This document shows positions 1 through 7,798 of a DNA stretch of 64,000 nt, one piece after another. Position numbers and translations under genes: made by a program. The notes under the pieces were generated by a model. That model saw only the letters and a program-made list of their open reading frames with translations, did not search any database and was not told the DNA's origin. The stretch lies in assembly GCA_900316245.1 (NCBI GenBank), contig ONCE01000006.1:30701-94700 (forward strand), written 5' to 3'. How positions within the stretch are numbered: position 1 is the stretch's first letter; each line of letters starts with the position of its first letter. This DNA comes from an uncultured Bacteroidales bacterium (GTDB lineage Bacteria > Bacteroidota > Bacteroidia > Bacteroidales > UBA932).

Positions 1-1549
1 AACGAATCTTCAAAGACTCCAGTTTGCGGAGTTCCATCTTCACGTCGTCGATTACGCCCACAGGAACATTTTCGGCGGCTATGATCTGTACTGTAGTCTG
101 GGGCTCTCCGGCCTTGTGGGCAGGAACAATGTCCTTGATCTGCTCCTTGGTGTAGATCTTACCGTTGTTCTCCACTTTGCCGTCAGGCAGGACCTTCAGC
201 ACTACAGCGGAGGATTGCTGAGCCTTGTCTGGAATGCGGATCATGAACGTTACGGGCTGGAAGAGCACGGTGGCCACGGGTTTGCCATCCTTCATGGCCG
301 GAGTCCAGTCAGGGGACTTTTCAATTGCTTTCACAACAATCTTGTCCAACTGTTCGCAGAGGCTGTTCATGATCTCAACGCTTCCCACCTTGCCGTCTTC
401 TCCAATGGTGAACATGGCCACCAGGGTGCCGTCGTAGAGACAGTCATTCGGGTATGCGATGCGGCCGGTAAGCCAATGGCCAAAGTTCTCACTGCAAACG
501 GGGGCCGTGTCAAAGTTCTTGCCGGCGGTGAGCTGGATGTCTCCCACATTGTTCACGTGGACCACATCCTCTTCTTTCACCGTAGCGGGAGCATACTTGA
601 CCACGGTCACTTTGTTAAGTACGTACTCGAATTTTTCATCGGCCGGGATTTTTTCACTATCTTTGTCCACCGGGACATAGACGGTCTTTGCCTGAAGGCC
701 TATGGCCAGGCACACGAGCGGGAGCAGGTAGAGCACCCGCAACCCTCTCACAAGGGGAGATTTGGATTTTGACATCATAGTAATACGATTTTTAAGGATA
801 CTGTGATTAAAGCTGTTAGCCACTGAGTAGCCGCTCTTGCTAACAGCTTTTCTTATTAGCAGATACTGATATTCCTTGATGTTGGTGCCTGCGCGGAGTA
901 CGGCGTCATCGGCCTCATATTCGTGCAACTCCTGAAGGTCTGCGCGAAGCATCCAGATAACCGGATTGAACCACTGGAAGGCCGAAAGCAGATCCACCAC
1001 CAGCAGCTCCAACGAATGTCCATAGGCAATGTGTGCCTTCTCGTGGGCAATGATGGAAGCGTGCGGGCCTTCCCAGTCCTGACGAGACAGAACAATGAAT
1101 TTCATCCAGCTGAAAGGATCGATGTCCCGGTCGGTCACGATGATGCGGCAGCCGTCTTCCTCGCTCACTACCTCTCCCTGCGCCACAATCTTCAAGATGG
1201 ACAGGATGGAGACGATCACCCTTATAATTACAAAGGCAACGCCTGCCCAGAAGAGGGCGGTGAGCGCCAAGGGCCACCAGGGGGCCGATACCTCCCCTGC
1301 CGGGCCCAGTTCCAGGGTCAGGGGCTCTTCGGCCTCGAAGAAGACGCTCTCTGCGGCCTTCACCACTTCAATGGGTTTATGGATGGTGACAATGCAGAGC
1401 GGCAGCAGGAAAGCCAGCACGGCGGTACTCACCAGCACAACCCGGTTGAACCGGTGGAAAGTTTCCTTCCGGAGCATCAGCCGGTAGAACATATAGAAAA
1501 GGACCAGGGCAATGGCCACTTTTACCTCATAGATAAGGAATGCAGGCAT
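1..1549 (-). CDS. BlaR1-like M56 metallopeptidase fused to TonB C-terminal and ExbD-like domains (partial, runs off left edge)
   Basis: A single frame of 516 codons is open from the ATG at 1549 to the window edge. Hydrophobic segments lie near residues 5-25, 37-56, 91-118 and 268-287. The M56 zinc-protease motif HEKAH is at residues 169-173, followed by a conserved FNP and a glutamate-rich HEYEADD stretch. After the fourth membrane segment a TonB C-terminal domain (about residues 370-437) is followed by a region that reads like the periplasmic ExbD/TolR domain (about 450-516: VLPDGKVENNGKIY, then VQIIAAENVPVGVIDDV). The start is one base after the blaI-like stop, so the two are co-transcribed. 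BlaR1 proteins sense cell-wall damage and cleave the BlaI repressor; what the TonB/ExbD tail does is inference. The true C-terminus lies outside the window. Confidence 0.85.
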   Translation of the reverse strand, partial: MPAFLIYEVKVAIALVLFYMFYRLMLRKETFHRFNRVVLVSTAVLAFLLPLCIVTIHKPIEVVKAAESVFFEAEEPLTLELGPAGEVSAPWWPLALTALFWAGVAFVIIRVIVSILSILKIVAQGEVVSEEDGCRIIVTDRDIDPFSWMKFIVLSRQDWEGPHASIIAHEKAHIAYGHSLELLVVDLLSAFQWFNPVIWMLRADLQELHEYEADDAVLRAGTNIKEYQYLLIRKAVSKSGYSVANSFNHSILKNRITMMSKSKSPLVRGLRVLYLLPLVCLAIGLQAKTVYVPVDKDSEKIPADEKFEYVLNKVTVVKYAPATVKEEDVVHVNNVGDIQLTAGKNFDTAPVCSENFGHWLTGRIAYPNDCLYDGTLVAMFTIGEDGKVGSVEIMNSLCEQLDKIVVKAIEKSPDWTPAMKDGKPVATVLFQPVTFMIRIPDKAQQSSAVVLKVLPDGKVENNGKIYTKEQIKDIVPAHKAGEPQTTVQIIAAENVPVGVIDDVKMELRKLESLKIR

Positions 1550-1550
1550 C

Positions 1551-1910
1551 TTATTTCTTTTTTTCTACCAGTTCAATGAGTTCCTTGAGTTCTTCCACGC
1601 TGATCTTCTCTTCCTTTACCAGGGCAGAGACAGCGCTGAGATAAGAGTTGTCAAAGTACTTGTCAATAAGGCCGATGAGCGACCGCTGCTTATACTCCTC
1701 CTTAGTAACCTTGGCAAAATACTGATAAGTAGGGCCGAAGGATTTGTGGTCCACAAACCCCTCCTCCTCCAGCGTACGCACCTGCGTGGACAGGGTGGAG
1801 AAGTGGGGCTGGGGTTCCGGATACAGTTCCCGGAGCTCCCTCACGAACAGGGGGCCCTTGTCCCAAAAGTGATTCATAATCACCTCTTCTTTCTTGGTCA
1901 GTCGTTTCAT
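1551..1910 (-). CDS. BlaI/MecI/CopY-family transcriptional repressor
   Basis: The 119-residue product has the BlaI layout: an N-terminal winged helix (LTKKEEVIMNHFWDKG, then STLSTQVRTLEEEGFV) and a C-terminal dimerisation helix region (residues about 80-119) where the cognate protease normally cuts. Family members are typically 115-130 residues, so it is full length. It is the first gene of a two-gene operon with the M56/TonB gene, one base apart. A -7 box and overlapping palindromes directly upstream suggest autorepression. The family call is firm; the regulated genes and the inducing signal cannot be read from the window. Confidence 0.9.
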   Translation of the reverse strand: MKRLTKKEEVIMNHFWDKGPLFVRELRELYPEPQPHFSTLSTQVRTLEEEGFVDHKSFGPTYQYFAKVTKEEYKQRSLIGLIDKYFDNSYLSAVSALVKEEKISVEELKELIELVEKKK

Positions 1911-1926
1911 AAGCCAACTCTTTTTC

Positions 1927-1960
1927 GCAAAGGTAACTAATTTTTTTAGTTATGCAACTA
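1927..1960 (-). promoter_or_regulatory. Promoter with nested palindromes upstream of blaI (candidate BlaI operator)
   Basis: Read on the minus strand, a Bacteroidota -7 box TACCTTTG lies within 1927-1936 and a TTGC at 1954-1957 sits at about the -33 position. Two overlapping inverted repeats cover the promoter: TAACTAA-5-TTAGTTA (plus strand 1934-1952, perfect 7-bp arms) and TAGTT-ATGC-AACTA (1947-1960, perfect 5-bp arms). Dyads of this type at blaI promoters are bound by BlaI dimers. The sequence of the repeats is directly seen; repressor binding is inference. Confidence 0.5.
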
Positions 1961-2039
1961 TTTTTGTTTAGTTTTTCAATTATTTTTTCTAAACAGCCCC
2001 TTTTTCGGCCCCTTTGATCTCCTTTCTCCTCCCCCTGCG

Positions 2040-2148
2040 CCGTGAAATGGAACCATCTCAGTTACTGATAATTACACAAATCCTCCTCCGCGTTTTGCAG
2101 AGGAGGATTTTCATAAAACACACTGTCTCAATCAGTTCCATTTCACGG
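2040..2148. repeat. 109-bp hairpin repeat, left copy (RAYT-associated, REP/REPIN-like)
   Basis: The outer ends are a perfect 14-bp inverted repeat, CCGTGAAATGGAAC at 2040-2053 against its complement at 2135-2148. Inside is an 11-bp perfect stem AAATCCTCCTC (2078-2088) / GAGGAGGATTT (2100-2110), extendable by GC/GC around a GTTTT loop. A same-length copy in inverted orientation lies at 4855-4963; about three quarters of positions agree. The element ends just upstream of a REP-associated transposase gene. The inner hairpin could also act as a terminator, but that would not explain the conserved outer arms. Confidence 0.8.
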
Positions 2149-2254
2149 TCCTAAAATGGCTCTTGCAGAATTAATAGGAAATACCCATCTTTGCTTTGCG
2201 GTTAAGGATGCCCGTAAACACTGCTACCACAAGTGGCAGAGAATTGACATACTT

Positions 2255-3178
2255 ATGAAGTACCGCACTTTTAAGAGTGGTATCTTGAACCACTGCTATC
2301 AAAGATCGGCCGACCACGGCCTCCTTTTCTACAGTCAAAGCGACTATCTGGTCTGGTTTACTACGGTTTGCACGGTCGCACCCCGTCACAATATCAAGAT
2401 TCTGGGGCTCTGCCCCATGCCCGACCATATCCATATGGCTGTGATTGCCCGGACTAAACAGGACCTTTCCCGTTTTGTGGGACAAGTGAACCGTACCTTC
2501 TCCAAACTTCAGAATGATGTCTGTCACCTGAAGTGGGCTTGGTTTGAAAAGCCCTTTGGAAGTGCCCCTAAGGAAGGAAGCAAAAACGGAAGGAACTGTC
2601 TTCTCTATGTGGGGAACAATCCCCCCGAGCGGCAATTGGCTCAGAGGGCCGAAGACTATCGCTGGACCTTCCTGGCTTATGCCGTGAGCAGACACCCGTT
2701 CTCAGAGAAACTCGTGATACGGAATTCTTCATGGCCCCTGCGACAGGCCGTTAAGGAAATACGCGCGCAGCGAATGGCTGGAAAACCGCTGAAATATAAT
2801 CTGTTACAACGCCTCTCTCAAAAGTTGGACGACCGGGAGAAAGAGCAATTAATAGATTATATCATCTGCATTTATGATGTAATTGATCATAAGGAAGCAC
2901 TCCGCTATTTTGATGGGAGTTACGAGAAAATGACCGCAGCATTGGCCCTCTCCACGGCCAAGGAGTACGATTTAAACGAAACGTTTGTGGGCTGGTCGGA
3001 TAAGCCATACGCTACAATGACCCATAAGATTATGGAGAAATACAAGTTGGACGACATTCACGAAATGCTCTCCTGGCCTCAGGAACAAAAAGCCCAGGCC
3101 TTCCGCTTTCTGAGAACAACAACCCGGTATATCCCAGAGCAAATTTCTAAATTTCTTCACTGGTGGGGAAAAATGTGA
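2255..3178 (+). CDS. REP-associated tyrosine transposase (RAYT, IS200/Y1-like)
   Basis: This is a Y1 HUH-type single-strand transposase of the RAYT group, which acts on hairpin REP sequences in known systems. The HUH motif is the HIH in CPMPDHIHMAV and the likely nucleophile is the tyrosine in LLYVGNNPPE, followed by the family's EDYRWTF stretch. A C-terminal segment (about the last 50 residues) ending RYIPEQISKFL looks like the DNA-binding tail seen in longer RAYTs. I prefer the ATG at 2255 (307 residues) because the family homology starts there; an in-frame ATG at 2156 would add 33 residues with no family resemblance. The gene lies between two inverted copies of a hairpin repeat, as expected for a RAYT. 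Confidence 0.85.
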   Translation: MKYRTFKSGILNHCYQRSADHGLLFYSQSDYLVWFTTVCTVAPRHNIKILGLCPMPDHIHMAVIARTKQDLSRFVGQVNRTFSKLQNDVCHLKWAWFEKPFGSAPKEGSKNGRNCLLYVGNNPPERQLAQRAEDYRWTFLAYAVSRHPFSEKLVIRNSSWPLRQAVKEIRAQRMAGKPLKYNLLQRLSQKLDDREKEQLIDYIICIYDVIDHKEALRYFDGSYEKMTAALALSTAKEYDLNETFVGWSDKPYATMTHKIMEKYKLDDIHEMLSWPQEQKAQAFRFLRTTTRYIPEQISKFLHWWGKM

Positions 3179-3216
3179 TTAACTTTTCACGATTTTTGCG
3201 TCTGATAGGGCAGAGT

Positions 3217-3705
3217 ATGGAAAACACGCTGGAAATAGAGCTCGCAGAAGTAAGGCCGAAGGTCCTGGCACTGACCCGGAAATTCTTCCGGGCATCGCGC
3301 CTGGAGGGAGACCCGGAAGACGTGGTGCAGGACGTCCTGATCCGTCTGTGGGAGGCCCGGCGCAGCGGGGCCGATATCCGGAATCCGGAGGCCTGGGCCG
3401 TTACCATCACCAAAAACGCCTGTGTGTCGCTCTGGCGAAAAGCCCGTTATAACCGGCAGGAGCCGCTTCCGCTGAGTCTCGCCTCTGCAGAAAGCGCGAC
3501 GCTCCCTATAGAGCAGGCCGAAGCCCGTCAGCGCGCCAACCAAGTATTGAACAGCGTACCGGTTGCCACCTTGCGCCTCCTCCAGCTCAAGGCCAGTGGC
3601 CTTTCGCTGGACGAAATAGCGGCCATTACCGGTCGGCCCAAGGGTAGCATCAAAGCCTCCATCTCCATAGCCAGAAAGGAACTGATTAAAAGTCTGCAGC
3701 AATAA
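3217..3705 (+). CDS. ECF-type RNA polymerase sigma factor
   Basis: The 162-residue product has a sigma-70 region 2 (GDPEDVVQDVLIRLWE, then NPEAWAVTITKNACVSLWRK) and a region 4 helix-turn-helix (LDEIAAITGRPKGSIKASISIARKEL). ECF factors of this size lack regions 1 and 3. An in-frame ATG at 3163 overlaps the transposase stop; I prefer 3217 because region 2 homology starts soon after it and the extra 18 residues are not sigma-like. The next gene, a one-pass membrane protein, starts one base after the stop, the usual place for the anti-sigma factor. What signal releases it is unknown. Confidence 0.9.
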   Translation: MENTLEIELAEVRPKVLALTRKFFRASRLEGDPEDVVQDVLIRLWEARRSGADIRNPEAWAVTITKNACVSLWRKARYNRQEPLPLSLASAESATLPIEQAEARQRANQVLNSVPVATLRLLQLKASGLSLDEIAAITGRPKGSIKASISIARKELIKSLQQ

Positions 3706-3706
3706 T

Positions 3707-4219
3707 ATGAATCGCAAAACCTTAATAGAAAGATATCTATCGGCCGATGCCACTCCTGAGGAAGAGCGTCTGCTGGCTCAGTCTTTCGCCTCCTTCCCTC
3801 CCGAGGGAGAAGAGGAAAAGGCCGTCGCGGAGCTTTTGGGCATCATCGGCCCTGTTGAGACGGAACCTCTGGAAGAGGCCTCAGACCAGTATGACAAGAT
3901 GGTCCGCCGTGCGCGCAAGCGGTCCATTAGAATCTGGAGCCTGACCTTTTCGGGTGTGGCTGCTGTTCTCCTGGCCGTGGTTTTCCTTCACCGGAAACCA
4001 GAGCCGGCTGACACGGAATCTCCCAGTACCATGGAATGGCTACAACAGCTTCAATTGATCTCCAATATGGACCCGGCCGAAGCCGAGGACTATGAGTTCA
4101 GGCCCGTTGGAGACGGTTTTATCATGACCGCCCGGTTTAAGGATGGCAGTGAGGCCTCCTACATCCTTACACCTATGGATGGCGGAAATACTTTCCATCT
4201 TGTATCCATGAATAATTAA
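3707..4219 (+). CDS. Single-pass membrane protein, probable anti-sigma factor
   Basis: The 170-residue product has an acidic N-terminal cytoplasmic part (about 1-70: LIERYLSADATPEEERLLAQSF), basic residues RRARKRS, one membrane helix (about 78-96) and a small periplasmic domain of about 70 residues. This topology, and a start one base after the ECF sigma stop, are typical of Bacteroidota anti-sigma factors. The opening resembles the 'ryl.g.at.eE...l' N-terminus of FecR-type regulators, but no FecR domain follows. Function is inferred from topology and position; I recognise no named family for the periplasmic part. Confidence 0.6.
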   Translation: MNRKTLIERYLSADATPEEERLLAQSFASFPPEGEEEKAVAELLGIIGPVETEPLEEASDQYDKMVRRARKRSIRIWSLTFSGVAAVLLAVVFLHRKPEPADTESPSTMEWLQQLQLISNMDPAEAEDYEFRPVGDGFIMTARFKDGSEASYILTPMDGGNTFHLVSMNN

Positions 4220-4230
4220 AAACAGCATCT

Positions 4231-4860
4231 ATGAAAAAGATACTCTTTATTATCGTCCTTATGCTCTGCTCCGTATGTTTATGGGGACAACAGACCATCT
4301 ATGTTATCGACAATGTGACCGTTGAACATTTTGACGGCTCGCAGCTGAAGGGAAAAACCATCGGCGATTACCAGATCACCACAACGGGAAAGGGCAACAA
4401 GGCCGTAACCGTCCACGCCATTACTACGGTAAAAAGAACCATGAGAAGCCAGATCATTGTCAATGATAATGGCAAGATCATTATGAAAACCGACTCTTTG
4501 TTGGCAAAATCCGGAGTGAATCATTTCGGTTCCGGTACTGGTCAAAACACTGTGTACATAGTTGACGGAAAAGTGGTGGAAGAATCCGAAGTCAAGAACC
4601 TGCCAACCAAACAGATTCAAAGTGTTACGGTGATCAAAGATTCCGAAAGCCTTAAGCAGTTCAACCTGGATGGGAGTTCTTCCGTTGTGAATATCATTAC
4701 CAAGAGTGAAGAGAGTGCCAAGGAATTACTTAAGTCCCTTCCCGGTGCCAAAGTTGAGGAGGACGGCACCGTAACCATCAACGGTCAATCCGTGAAAAAA
4801 ATCACTATCAATGGCCGCAATTACCAAGTAGCCCCCGCTTCCGCTCCCATTGAGCCGTGA
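4231..4860 (+). CDS. Secreted protein with two TonB-receptor plug-like segments
   Basis: The 209-residue product starts with a signal peptide (about 1-19, ending LWGQ). Two stretches resemble motifs otherwise found in outer-membrane TonB-dependent receptors: VYIVDGKVVEESEVKNLP with IQSVTVIKDSE and VVNIITK (plug-type, about 108-165), and LLKSLPGAKVEEDGTVTING with SVKKITINGR (about 167-200). There is no beta-barrel, so it is a plug without a pore. It is the fourth gene after the RAYT, 11 bases behind the probable anti-sigma gene, and its stop codon falls inside the right-hand 109-bp repeat. It could be a periplasmic partner or decoy of the sigma system; that is inference. Confidence 0.55.
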   Translation: MKKILFIIVLMLCSVCLWGQQTIYVIDNVTVEHFDGSQLKGKTIGDYQITTTGKGNKAVTVHAITTVKRTMRSQIIVNDNGKIIMKTDSLLAKSGVNHFGSGTGQNTVYIVDGKVVEESEVKNLPTKQIQSVTVIKDSESLKQFNLDGSSSVVNIITKSEESAKELLKSLPGAKVEEDGTVTINGQSVKKITINGRNYQVAPASAPIEP

Positions 4861-4963
4861 AACGGAACTAGTTAACATTCACTACTTTATACAAATCCTC
4901 CTCTGCGTTTTGCGGAGGAGGATTTTCGTAATTACCAGTAACTAAGACAGTTACATTTCACGG
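4855..4963. repeat. 109-bp hairpin repeat, right copy (inverted relative to the left copy)
   Basis: The ends CCGTGAAACGGAAC (4855-4868) and GTTACATTTCACGG (4950-4963) pair at 12 of 14 positions. The inner stem AAATCCTCCTC/GAGGAGGATTT is identical to the left copy. The flanking arms match the left copy only after reverse complementing, which fixes the inverted orientation. The stop codon of the plug-like gene overlaps its first bases. The inner hairpin ends in T-runs and may double as a terminator for both this operon and the xyl operon that converges on it. Confidence 0.8.
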
Positions 4964-4995
4964 GCCGAAGACCACGGGCCAGGGGCCGAAGGGCG

Positions 4996-6465
4996 CTAGA
5001 TATTTCCCTGCTGCTCGGGAGGGAGTTCCTTGCGCCAGAGGCGGGTCATGTCTTCGAGCGTCTTGCCCTTGGTCTCGGGCACCAGGCGCCACACGAAGAT
5101 GGCGGCGATGATGCAGATGACACCGTAGAGGGCGTAGGCGAAGAAATGGCCGAAGCTTTCACCCATAGCACCCAGCTTCATATTGTACATAGGCACGAAG
5201 GTGCTGGATACGATGAAGTTGAAAATCCACTGGAAGGCGACGGCGATGGCCGTGGCCTGGCTGCGGATGGTGTTGGGGAAGAGCTCGGCAATGTACACCC
5301 AGCAGATGGGACCCCAGCTGAACATAAAGCAGGCGCTGTACACCATAATGCTGATCACGGGTACCAGGGCCGGCATCGTTACCACGTTGCTCAGGGCAAC
5401 GCCCAGGGCGCCGATGGCCATACCGATGGAACCGGTGATGAGCAGGGGCTTGCGGCCCAGCTTTTCTACCGTGAAGACGGCTACCAGCGTGAAGGTGATG
5501 TTGATGATGCCCATAATGACCGTAAACAGCATATTGTCGCTTACGCCCATGGATTCAAAAATACGGGGCGCGAAGTACAGCACGGCATTGATGCCGATGA
5601 TCTGCTGGAATACGGACAGCATACAGCCGATGAAGATAACCAGGACGCCATAGGCGAAGAGGCTTTCCTTCTCTTCCTTGACAGTTTCGATGATGTCCAG
5701 CAGAATCTTTCTGCCCTGGCCTTCTCCGTTGATCTTGGAAAGGACCTCGAGGGCCTTGTCGTTCTGCTTGCGCAGCACCAGGTAACGGGGCGTCTCGGGC
5801 ACCAGGAGAATCAGGAGGGCGAAGAGTCCGGCGGGCACTGCCTCGGAAACGAACATCACTCTCCAGCCGATGGAATTGGTCCAGGCTACGATCTCAGGGT
5901 CGTTGGCGTGACTCTGGATGATGAGGAAGTTCACAAAGTACACCACCAGCTGACCGAAGATAATGGCAAACTGGTTCCAGGATACCAGGCGTCCGCGCTT
6001 GCGGGCCGGGGCAATCTCTGCAATGTACATAGGGCAGATGGCCGATGCGAGGCCCACGCCCACGCCGCCCAGGATGCGGTAGCCGTTGAAGGCTACGAGC
6101 AGGCCCTTGGAAGCGGCGCCCTTGGAAAAGAAGAGGAACTCGGGATAGTAGGAACCCAGGGCGCTCAGGAAGAAGAGGATACCCGCCACAAAGAGGGTTT
6201 TCTTTCTTCCGAAACGGTGGGCCAGCCTACCCGACAGAAGGGCACCGATCACGCAGCCGATAAGGGCGCTGGAGGTGGTGAAACCGTGCCAGCCGTCGGT
6301 GTAGGTGAAGTCCGGCGCGCTCTGGAAAAAGGCCTGGAGGCCTTTCTCCGCGCCGGAAATCACAGCTGTATCGTAACCGAAAAGCAGACCGCCTATGACC
6401 GCTACCAGCACAATGCTGACCAGGTACAGGACGCTGCCTTCCTGCTTGTAGGAACTACTTTGCAT
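4996..6465 (-). CDS. xylE: D-xylose:proton symporter, MFS sugar porter family
   Basis: The 489-residue protein has the sugar-porter signatures in order: GYDTAVISGAEKGLQ in helix 1, RFGRKKT after helix 2, PETPRYLV before the central loop, QQIIGINAVLYFAPRIF in helix 7, GRKPLLI, and PETKGKTLEDM after helix 12. The QQ(I)xGIN stretch lines the sugar site in XylE. The start overlaps the last 11 bases of xylA, so it is the third gene of a xylB-xylA-xylE operon, and the context supports xylose as substrate over other pentoses or glucose. It imports the sugar across the inner membrane. Confidence 0.9.
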   Translation of the reverse strand: MQSSSYKQEGSVLYLVSIVLVAVIGGLLFGYDTAVISGAEKGLQAFFQSAPDFTYTDGWHGFTTSSALIGCVIGALLSGRLAHRFGRKKTLFVAGILFFLSALGSYYPEFLFFSKGAASKGLLVAFNGYRILGGVGVGLASAICPMYIAEIAPARKRGRLVSWNQFAIIFGQLVVYFVNFLIIQSHANDPEIVAWTNSIGWRVMFVSEAVPAGLFALLILLVPETPRYLVLRKQNDKALEVLSKINGEGQGRKILLDIIETVKEEKESLFAYGVLVIFIGCMLSVFQQIIGINAVLYFAPRIFESMGVSDNMLFTVIMGIINITFTLVAVFTVEKLGRKPLLITGSIGMAIGALGVALSNVVTMPALVPVISIMVYSACFMFSWGPICWVYIAELFPNTIRSQATAIAVAFQWIFNFIVSSTFVPMYNMKLGAMGESFGHFFAYALYGVICIIAAIFVWRLVPETKGKTLEDMTRLWRKELPPEQQGNI

Positions 6466-7771
6466 AGAGGTTCAGATAAGTTTCGCAGAGTTCCTGTTTG
6501 CCGGAAGCGGCCACGGGTTCTCCGTTCTTCTTGGCATATTCGTACAGGTCTTCCAGGGAAGCCTTGCCTTCTTCGAATTTCTTGCCCAGACCGCTGTCGA
6601 AGGAAGCGTAACGTTCCTTGACCATAGCGGGCAGCGGGCTCTCTTCCAGGATGGCGGCCGCGTTCAGGAGGGCGTGAGCCATGGCATCCATAGCGCTGAT
6701 GTGGGCGATGAAGATATCCTCAGGATCCGTTGAAGAACGGCGGAGTTTGGCGTCGAAGTTGGTACCGCCATTGCCGAAGCCACCGTTGAGGATGATCTGC
6801 ATCATAGCCTGGGTGAGATCCAGGGCGTCGATGGGGAACTGGTCCGTATCCCAGCCGTTCTGGGCGTCTCCGCGGTTGGCGTCGATGGAACCCAGGAAGC
6901 CGTTCTCGCGGGCCACGGTGAGTTCGTGCTCAAAGGTGTGGCCGGCCAGGGTGGCGTGGTTGACCTCGATATTCACCTTGAAGTCCTTTTCCAGGCCGTT
7001 GGCGCGGAGGAAACCGATCACGGTCTCGGTGTCTACGTCGTACTGGTGTTTGGTGGGCTCCATCGGTTTGGGCTCAATGAGGAAGGTGCCTTTGAAGCCC
7101 TTGGCGCGGGCGTAGTCGCGGGCGGCGGTGAGCATCTTGGCCAGATGGTCCTTCTCTCGCTGCATCTGGGTGTTGAGCAGCGTGTAGTAGCCTTCGCGGC
7201 CACCCCAGAACACATAGTTGGTACCACCCAGCTTGATGGTGGCATCCAGGGCGTTCTTGATCTGGACGGCGGCACGGGCCACAATGTCAAACTGAGGGTT
7301 GGTGGCGGCACCGTTCATATAGCGCTTGTTGCCGAACACGTTGGCGGTACCCCAGAGGTTCTTGATGCCGGTTTCCTTCATCTTGACCAGGAGGTAGTCC
7401 GTGATGTCCTTCATACGGGCCTCGTACTCGGCAATGTCTTCACAGTCCTCGATGAGGTCGATGTCGTGGAAGCAGAAGTACTCGATGCCCAGTTTCTGCA
7501 TAAGCTCGAAGCCGGCATCGGCCTTGGCCTTGGCGCGGCAGTAGGGGCACTCGCCTTTGTCCCATTCGTAGGAGCGGGTCTGGCCGCCGAAGGGGTCTCC
7601 GGAAGCCTGGCCCAGGGTGTGCCACCAGGCCATGGCATATTTGAGCCAGTCCTTCATGGGCTTGCCCATAACTACCTGGGAGGCGTTATAATAGTGGAAT
7701 GCAAGGGGATTCTTGCTCTTGGGTCCTTCAAACGGGATCTTGCCGATACCCGGGAAATACTCTTTAGTCAT
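6455..7771 (-). CDS. xylA: Xylose isomerase
   Basis: This 438-residue enzyme converts D-xylose to D-xylulose in the cytoplasm. The catalytic segment FCFHDIDLIE, the metal-site stretches EPKPMEPTKHQYD and VNHATLAGHTFEHE, and DANRGDAQNGWDTDQFP are all present, and the length matches class II xylose isomerases. It starts with ATG at 7771, 27 bases after the xylB stop, and overlaps xylE by 11 bases. All catalytic motifs look intact. Confidence 0.97.
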   Translation of the reverse strand: MTKEYFPGIGKIPFEGPKSKNPLAFHYYNASQVVMGKPMKDWLKYAMAWWHTLGQASGDPFGGQTRSYEWDKGECPYCRAKAKADAGFELMQKLGIEYFCFHDIDLIEDCEDIAEYEARMKDITDYLLVKMKETGIKNLWGTANVFGNKRYMNGAATNPQFDIVARAAVQIKNALDATIKLGGTNYVFWGGREGYYTLLNTQMQREKDHLAKMLTAARDYARAKGFKGTFLIEPKPMEPTKHQYDVDTETVIGFLRANGLEKDFKVNIEVNHATLAGHTFEHELTVARENGFLGSIDANRGDAQNGWDTDQFPIDALDLTQAMMQIILNGGFGNGGTNFDAKLRRSSTDPEDIFIAHISAMDAMAHALLNAAAILEESPLPAMVKERYASFDSGLGKKFEEGKASLEDLYEYAKKNGEPVAASGKQELCETYLNLYAK

Positions 7772-7798
7772 AGTGATATGGGTTTGATTGGTTGTTTA

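Noticed and set aside
2156-2254. Longer N-terminus of the RAYT starting at 2156
   Set aside because: The 33 extra residues show no family similarity and begin eight bases after the hairpin repeat; the family homology begins at the ATG at 2255.
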